From Lycium barbarum (taxonomy: Eukaryota > Streptophyta > Magnoliopsida > Solanales > Solanaceae), in contig NC_083341.1 of assembly GCF_019175385.1 (NCBI RefSeq), positions 65,877,800 through 65,941,799 of the forward strand: a DNA stretch of 64,000 nucleotides, in the 5' to 3' direction. Positions 57,168 to 64,000 of this stretch are shown here, piece after piece. Made by a program: the position numbers and the translations under genes. The notes beneath the pieces are model-generated. The model searched no databases. It was not told where the DNA came from and saw only the letters and a program-made list of their open reading frames with translations. How positions within the stretch are numbered: the stretch's first letter is position 1; each line of letters starts with the position of its first letter.

Positions 57168-59642
57168 TGTCACGACCCGACTAGGGGCCGTGACGAGTAC
57201 CCGATACTTGTACCGAGCACCCCTTATCTATCATATTACCTTTACCTCATGGCAAGCCGTGTAAACAGAGCCATATATTTTTTTTGAACCTTAACATTAG
57301 CAGCGTCACCGTAAACATAAGTAGTAAGCTTTCCGCTATCGCGTTATACTGGGACGCGAACAATTCAAAATACAATACATCTAACTGTGCATATCTGTCT
57401 GCGAGCCTCTAGACATAGTACACTTATACATAGAAAGGGCCGAGTACTGTCGTGCCCGAATGTACATACACAAAATAGTACCGCTGGAGTGAGGCTCCGA
57501 AACAACTGGAGCGCTGTCAAGTGTGGCTGGTAGAGCTTCTAAGGATCACGTCCACCTGTCTGCTGACCTGCGCGGCATGAAACGCAGCGTCCACAAGAAG
57601 GGACGTCAGTACGAATAGTGTACCGAGTATGTAAGGCATAAAATATAATATAAACAGTAACATAGAGTACAATTAACGATATCATGGAGTCATAGGACAT
57701 ATAACGAGGCGAGAAAGTAACCTGTGCATAGGAAGGCCCCTTTTCAGACCAGCTGTCATGTAGGCTTGTCTTTTCATCTTTGAAACGTTTCTTTTCATGG
57801 GCATAGGAGTCAACATTTTTATATTTCTTATTCTCGTGTGCAGAAAACAGTACGTTTCAATAACGGTATCTTTCATTCACATTTACAGACGCCGAATACA
57901 TCGGCTCTCCCAACCCCCTCCCCAACGGTGACCCAACACATTACATTACATATGTATCATACATCATATATATATGTATACAGTCGCCGCGTACGGCTCT
58001 TCCCATATCCCGCGTCCGGGCATCCTGCGTCCAGGATGGAATCTAGCTGAATCAGGTGGTGATATAACAGTGGACCTTCCCTTTTCCCCATACACACATA
58101 CATATACATTTCTTATATACAATTTACCTTATCTTATATATATATACATATCCATACACATATACCCGTTTTATATACATATATCATATAATCACACGAG
58201 AGAGCCAAGGAAAATCACGTATTCATCGGAGTGACATAAGGTCGGCGATCTCCGATTACATTACGGAATGCTAGTGATAGCTTTGTCTCACCTTGAAGGA
58301 ACAAGTAATTTTAAGGCGAGACTATCAACGGAGAATAGTGTTACAGTAACGTAGAATGAAATCGTGGGCATTATAGATGACAGTCATAGGCTTTGGAGTC
58401 TTAGAAAATAAAGTTATAACTAGAAGATATAAATACGATTTAGAAAATTAGTTTATCAATTTCATATTCACATTGGATCCTTAGCTTAGAAATCTCAGTC
58501 ATAGGATCGTTCCGGTCGTACTTATCAAGCGCATTCTCTTGTCTAACATTGTCGTTATCATTATCCCATAGAAACACTCTTGTTAGAGTAGTCATAGTAC
58601 TTTATCATTCGGTGACAAGATCGGGATCAAAGGTCCCCTTTGAATTCACCTTAAGTAAGTCAACCAAGACTATAGGGGAATCCGAGAGTAACGGGCCCAC
58701 CTCGGGCCGGATGAGGTAGCGTATACGATTTACGTATGTTACGCGTTATAGCATTACTTGTGAGGGTCTTAGGCTAATCGGGTCCCATTTATACAAGTTC
58801 TAAGGGTGTAGGAGGTTTTTCCAACAATTGGCACACTTTCTAGTTCAATTCTATTGAACAAAAGGTAGAAAACTTTAGGTGCGGATTCCGGGGAACCGGG
58901 TTGTCCCCGAGGCTCGTACCCAACTTATTACAACTAAGACATGCCATAGAAAGAAGGGTGAATCCTTACATACCTCTTTCCGCTTCTTTTGCTATTCCGA
59001 ATTCACGTCGCAATCTCGTCAAAATCTGCAAATTGGTCATGTTTACCTTTCTTCTTCAACTTCTCACTTGACCACAACTTGGTAACTTGAATGATTGTGA
59101 ATCTTTCTTGCTCCAACAACAACTCCACCTTGTCAAGCACCCTTTACTTGGTAGAAAATGATTTTTGGAGAATTTTTGCAAATTTTTCTTGGGAATTTTC
59201 TCTTGGCCGAAAGGCCCTAGTTGTTTTTCTCCTCTTTCTCTTGTTCTTGCTTGATCTTGAAATTTCTAGAGAATGCTAGCAAAAGATGACTTAGTCATCT
59301 ATTTAATTTCCATGAATTAATTTAACTTGGGCCTAGCCCATGCCCTATGGCCGGTTGGGCCTTTGGCTTTCTTGCAAATTTTTCAAGCCCAATTATTTTG
59401 GCTAATTCTTGTAATTCATGAAAATAATTTTTCCGAATTCCAAATTTGCCCTTCGTCTTTTCTCCATATTCCCACGAGTCATATTGCGAATTTCCCTTTA
59501 TGCCCTTGACCTTCCTCATTAATTCCGCTTCTAAATTTTTCATAAGCAACTTGTACACCAAACAAGATCAAAATTATATCTTGCTCTTAATCTCCCTCAA
59601 TTACCTTAAATTATCCGAATGCGAAAAATGCGGGATATAACA
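57168..59642 (-). mobile_element. Solo LTR of a Ty3 element (2,475 bp) inside the extra ORF
   Basis: Ends TGTCACGACCC (57168) and GGATATAACA (59642), flanked by GTTGT on both sides (57163-57167 and 59643-59647). On the minus strand it starts TGTTATATCCCGC. It is a different family from the solo LTR at 14640 but has the same terminal style. A GATGACTAAGTCATC palindrome lies at about 59285-59300. No coding capacity. Confidence 0.93.
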
Positions 59643-59647
59643 GTTGT

Positions 59648-60985
59648 GGGAGCTAGCGCTGTCATAGTGGCAGTCTCAAGACCCTCTTGGGTCTCCTCTA
59701 ATGTAGTGCCCTCTTCCTCATTCTAGTCGGAATCATATTGCACATGTTCTGGTGCCGCCACACCACCTTAGGCTGCCAACAACGTGGCCTTAACATCCTT
59801 ATCTTTGCTCTTAGTTAAGCTATAGACGTGCTTCGCCTCAAGTCTGTGGTCCCAATAGGGGAACTTCTGGACCTTTGCCTTCAAACAAAGACCCGTAATC
59901 AAGCACGGGAAAACCAAAGAAAGCCCAGGCTGGGTCACCCATGTACCAATCTCATCTGCTATCAACTTCCCTATGTCAACTGCATACTGGGACATGATGG
60001 AAGCCACTAGGATTGCTTGGTCAATAGTAAGCTGATTATCTACCTGAGTAGGGAAGATTCTGTTTAGTTGAACACTCCACCAGAATTTGGCTTCAACTAA
60101 GAGATCTTTCTTTTTAATCTGCACACTAGAGGTGGTACGCCACGCGGGGCTCTCTTTTGAAATTATTGAAGCTACCCAAGGCAACTCCTTCAACATATCA
60201 GGTCTGTTTCCCCCAATTCTGTAGTCTAACTCATTAGTGTTTGCTAGCAGCTCATAGTCTTCTCCGAAGTAAAATCGGTTGATGGCTTTGATGGAGAAAT
60301 AAATCCTTAATCCCCTAACAGTTACCTTCTGAAGATGCATGACTGTCCAAGTTTGTTGGACTGACTTGTACCGGTTGTTTAACTTCGTGGCATAATTGGC
60401 ATAAAACTCTCGCACAAGAGAGGGTATATATATGTCGGGTGGCTGGCTAAGGAAGTCCCATCCATGGTGATCAATGACAACCTGTATGTTGGGGAAATGT
60501 TCCACCCCATCAAAATTGATCCGCCTCTCCTTATAGATGCTCTGGCGGAAACCATGTCCTCCTTCCTTGAGCTTCAGCCCTTTCTCATATATTTTCTTTG
60601 AACCTTGCACCAAGAACTGAATAGCATGTTTAGACCTCTCCTCCATTCTGTTCTCATTTCGTCATGTCGCTTCCTCAGCATCTGACTCCTCTGGCATGTT
60701 ACTCGCCTCCTCCTGAGTAGGAAGTTCAGGAGAGCTAGATGATTTCTCTCCATCATTGTTGGAGCCGGTGTTCCTTGATGAGGACCCCTCTTTAGATTGG
60801 GGGTTTGCCAGATTTTGGGCTGCTCTAAGCGGCCTGGTGAGTCGTACTATAGGAGCCTGATCCTCTTCAGTCAATTAGTTAGGGTCCTGATCGTGAAGCC
60901 TTGTTCTGATTTGTGTCTGACCTCATCCCCTGTCCTGTCCTGTGGCCTGGGCACGACCTCTTCTAACAGTATTCTTCGGAGCCAT
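59648..60985 (-). pseudogene. Extra retroelement ORF, N-terminal and central part
   Basis: ATG at 60985 (MAPKNTVRRGRAQATGQ). One frame runs through to 59768 with three early stops (two before 60874, one at about 60662), so decay is light. The central domain reads GWDFLSQPPDIYIPSLVREF, YFSIKAINRFYFGEDYELLA, EAKFWWSVQLNRIFPTQVD and LSLVFPCLITGLCLKAKVQK. It aligns by eye with the plus-strand ORF (EAKFWLSFISSRFWPSHNKT, SIPFLCLITALC). It belongs to the putative plant transposon protein family as I recall it; its role is unknown. No membrane segment or signal peptide is evident, so an envelope-like role is not supported. Confidence 0.82.
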
Positions 60986-60999
60986 ACATGTGGACTATA

Positions 61000-62653
61000 T
61001 ATTAGTATCTATAGTAACGAAGGTACATACAAGGATAATATTATACAAAAACAAACTTTTTATAAAAAAAAAAATCATTTTATTTTACGGATCGTAAAAG
61101 ATATACGGTCCGTAATAGTAACCATAAACTAACAACAGTGAAGTATTGGCAGAGCTAGGATATTCTACAGTGGGGTTTTACGGTCCATAAAAATTTTACG
61201 GTCCGTAAAAACTACCGTAGATTGGGGACAGTAAATTAGGAACTAAAGAAACTATTTTAAGATGAAAATTACGGTCCGTAAAATTTTTATGGTCTGTAAG
61301 TTATATCATCAAACTGGAACAGTGAGCTTTGTTATATAGTAAAGCATTTTACGACACAGATTTACGGTCCGTAAATCCATTCGTAAGATGCCCTCTATAT
61401 AACAGTTGAGCAAAATTCCCACTTGACTGCCCTTTAGTACCTAGCCTTCAACATTGGATTATTCTTCATTAAACCTCGTTATTATGCTCGTTATCATGTC
61501 GGGGTTACTCAGACTTCACCTTAATTCACACTTTTCTTCATTCAAGCATTTTATCGAACAGTTGGGGGGCATAACAAATTGTGATATCAATTTTGACATA
61601 GACAATCGAAATGCCCACCGACTTAATGGGGGTTTCGAATACTCATTCCCCATGAGTCTAATGTTTAAGCACAACACAACCAAATCCTTGCCCCCACTAA
61701 TTTCATGAATCTATCCCCCATATAAGGAAAACTCAAGAATTTGCAATCAAGATCATTGAAAAACGAATGAGTGTTCGTCCATCTCGCTCTTATGCATTAA
61801 TATATCACAACTAGGGCATGAAAGAATCAACAAACCTTGTAGAGACGCTGGTGATCTGATAAACACGAAGAGTACAATCGAAAAAAATTTGCTTCTTGCT
61901 TCAACTCAAACGGTTAGGTGTGTTGGTAGTGTTGTGGTGATTTCTGAGTGTTTGAGGAATTGTGATTATATGTGGGAGGAGTGTATGTAACGTATGATTG
62001 TGGGGAGTGAAAAGGGGAGTGAATTTAGGGATGTGATTAAGTAGTGGTAGAGTTGGAAGAGGAGAGGGAGGTGTATGATAACGTTGAGTTGAAGACTTTC
62101 AAAAGCGGCGGCATTGTTTAATTTGTACCCTAACCGCGTTAACTTAAGACATACCTGGCCTTTTACACTGTCAATCTACGCCCGTAAAAATTGTACGGGA
62201 CATATCTACGACACTTACCTGGGCCTTTTAAATGACGTGGCTTAAAAAATGGGTATTCTTGATCTACGTTTCCATTTACGGTCCGTAAAAATTATACGGA
62301 CCGTAAATTATGGCGTAAACCTTGCAACGGTGATTTGATCTAACGGTCCTTGGTTTACGCTTCCATTTACGAACCGTAAAACTTGTACGGTTCGTAAGTG
62401 TTGGTGTAAATCAAGAACACAAAGATCTTTTACCTAGCCCATAATTTATGCTTCCATCTACAGTCCGTAAAATTTTTACGGGCCGTAAATTCTGGTGTAA
62501 ATCACAAACAGAGAATCCATATTTTAGGTACCTCAATCTATGCTTCCATCTACGATCCGTATAATTTTTACGGACCCTAGATTCTGGCGTAGATTGACTT
62601 CAGTTTCTCCACTTCAGCTTTTCTACACTTTTCATCCTGCACAATAACAAACG
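61000..62653 (-). other. Spacer of the minus-strand Athila-like element with ACGGTCCGT palindromes
   Basis: Many copies of TTTACGG(A/T)CCGTAAA and variants: TTTTACGGATCGTAAAA (61083-61099), TTTTACGGTCCGTAAAA (61194-61210), and further pairs at 61270-61300, 61362-61375, 62275-62310, 62365-62395, 62462-62490 and 62550-62580. Between the clusters (61400-62150) are a minus-strand TATATAG-like box (about 61398) and unremarkable sequence. No protein was recognised; the frame at 61454-61708 is probably fortuitous. Confidence 0.7.
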
Positions 62654-64000
62654 TGTTACACCTCCTAGTTCCGTATGTTAAGAATTGTCGTATGTTAGTC
62701 ATTCTAGTCTTGGACTGGGATCACCTTTGAGGTTATATGACACCAAGCATGTTCATGTTATGTATGTGAAGGGTTAGGTTAATGCTTAGTAAGTCTTGGA
62801 AGGATTAGAGGTTAAAACGAATCAAAGAGAGCAAGTTTATCGGAAGGGCATTTTGACGATCCATTTGACGGACCGTAGGCTATTTGACGGCCCATCAAAT
62901 GGTAGAGCCTCCGCCGTGAAATGGTCACAGAGAGGTCTGGTAGGTTGGGCTATTTGACGGATCGCAGGACGTTTGACGGTCCGTCAAAATGGCCGTCAAA
63001 GTTGTCGGCGGGATTTTAAGTGAAGCTTTATATATTTCCTTTTTCCCCATTTGGCTTCATTATTTCCCCATTTCAGACCCTAGAGCTCTCCAAAACCCTC
63101 TCCCCAAGTTTATGTACTAGTCCACACTAAACCCAAGAGGATCAAGAGACTCAAGTGCTAGAAAACTTATTAGGGTTTGTGGAGCTCAAGAATTCCTTTA
63201 GTGTTGAAGTTGGAGGTTTCACTCTAGTGGAGTAAATTGATCCAAGGCTTTTTCTTGTGTGATTAAGGTAAGCTTTTACATCTATTTCATGTAGTTAAGG
63301 TTGTTTTATTGTTATACAACTTGGTTGAAGAAGGAAAAATGAAAAGAGAGTTTAAATATGAGTTTGAAGATATTTTGAGCTATAAATTAACTTGAGTTAT
63401 AATTTTTGGCATGTCATGAGTATAATCTTGTTATGGGTGGTAATAATAATGTGTATATGGAGTTGTGTGGAAATTATCATGATGGGTTGATTATGAAAAG
63501 GAGTTTTAGGGTTGAATGGAGCATAACTTGAATGAAGTCTCTTAATTATGGTATTTTTGATAATGTTATTGTTGATTGGGAGTTGTTTTGGAATTTGGTA
63601 GATGTAGATGAAATAGGGGAAATGCTGCCCAATTTTCGCTAGCTCACAAATTATACTAGTTTGAACTTAAGAGTGTCTTTAAGACCTAACCTTGGTATGA
63701 ATCCTCTTGAATGTAGATTTTCTCGGACGTTAGAGGAGAACGTTAAGTAGTAAGAAAACGTAAGGGTATGTAAGGCTAACCCTTCTTTCTTAAGGCATGA
63801 TTCCATTGTTGTGAACCTATACATGATATTCATAATGTCTCCCATGATGACTCCATTCCTAGAAGTGCTAAAGCTCATAGTTCTTTACACTCTCATGATA
63901 TCATTGATCTAACCCTACGATAGTTGATCTTCTAAGGAAAGATATAGTGATGACGATGATGATGTTGCTTTTACTTACGTATTCCTATATGTATATTTAT
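62654..64000 (+). mobile_element. LTR of a Tekay/Del-like Ty3 element, running off the window
   Basis: Starts TGTTACACCTCC at 62654; AAACG (62649-62653) would be the left target duplication. It is related to the solo LTR at 14640-17045: both contain AAATGCTGCCCAATTTTCG, CTAACCTTGGTATGAATCC-type and AACCCTTCTTTC segments in the same order. The palindrome TTTGACGGTCCGTCAAA (62972-62988) lies about 39 bp before TTTATATAT (63027-63035). The right end is outside the window, so solo versus full-length status is unknown. Confidence 0.82.

Larger units (their letters stand above)
53328..62653 (-). mobile_element. Athila-like Ty3 element on the minus strand, 3' half
   Basis: Minus-strand order from the right: spacer with palindromic words (62640-61080), extra ORF (60985-56326, split by a solo LTR), 3' non-coding region (56325-54787), polypurine tract (54786-54771) and 3' LTR (54770-53328). 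Its order mirrors the plus-strand element at 21671-27993, and both share the extra ORF family, hairpin plus G-tract modules and LTR ends. Pol is not in the window; the element meets another LTR at 62654, so the rest may continue beyond it. Confidence 0.83.

Overview
The window is repeat-dense plant nuclear DNA. The families present (Tat/Ogre-like, Athila-like, Tekay/Del-like and Tork-like LTR elements, a CACTA transposon, a LINE with DUF4283-type ORF1, a tRNA-type SINE, Helitron helicase debris, Stowaway MITEs) and the one spliced host gene fit a eudicot, most likely a Solanaceae. That genus-level impression is inference from remembered repeat families; no search was run. No rRNA, tRNA, CRISPR or prokaryote-type gene was seen.

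Layout. 1-13345: a Ty3 gag (minus strand) split by a complete LTR element (146-12647, minus, TSD CACTC) that has no gag-pol. It carries a ~2.8 kb higher-order tandem array next to its 3' LTR, a second ~150-bp array of hairpin modules, and a PPR-gene fragment in only one of its two LTRs. 13355-19350: a decayed copia element (minus) split by a solo LTR (14640-17045, TSD GAAGT). 19350-27993: a 5'-truncated Athila-like Ty3 element (plus) with pol remains, an extra downstream ORF and a 3' LTR. 27994-29843: part of another Ty3 LTR with its primer-binding region. 29844-33984: unclassified sequence with a Helitron helicase fragment. 33988-40086: a non-autonomous CACTA transposon (TSD TTA) with long subterminal repeats, a Stowaway MITE and a splice-site-bearing gene-like core. 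42052-47961: a small TIR element split by a 5-kb LINE (minus). 49364-49591: a SINE.

50089-52762: the only apparently intact host gene, a five-exon receptor-like cytoplasmic kinase (class VII, RIPK-like; 447 aa). 53328-62653: a second Athila-like element (minus) with the same extra ORF, split by another solo LTR (57168-59642, TSD GTTGT). 62654-64000: start of one more LTR that runs off the window.

The most interesting signals lie in the non-coding parts of the retroelements. (1) Several unrelated LTR families carry GC-rich near-palindromes (CGG-CCG cores, or GCGATCGC) just upstream of their TATA box, and the same words recur beside the extra ORF. (2) In the two Athila-like elements, each G-rich polypurine-type tract is preceded by a short hairpin whose stem sequence differs between copies while base pairing is kept. 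(3) A hairpin module in the large element also changes with pairing preserved. Nested insertions with exact target duplications give a relative chronology.
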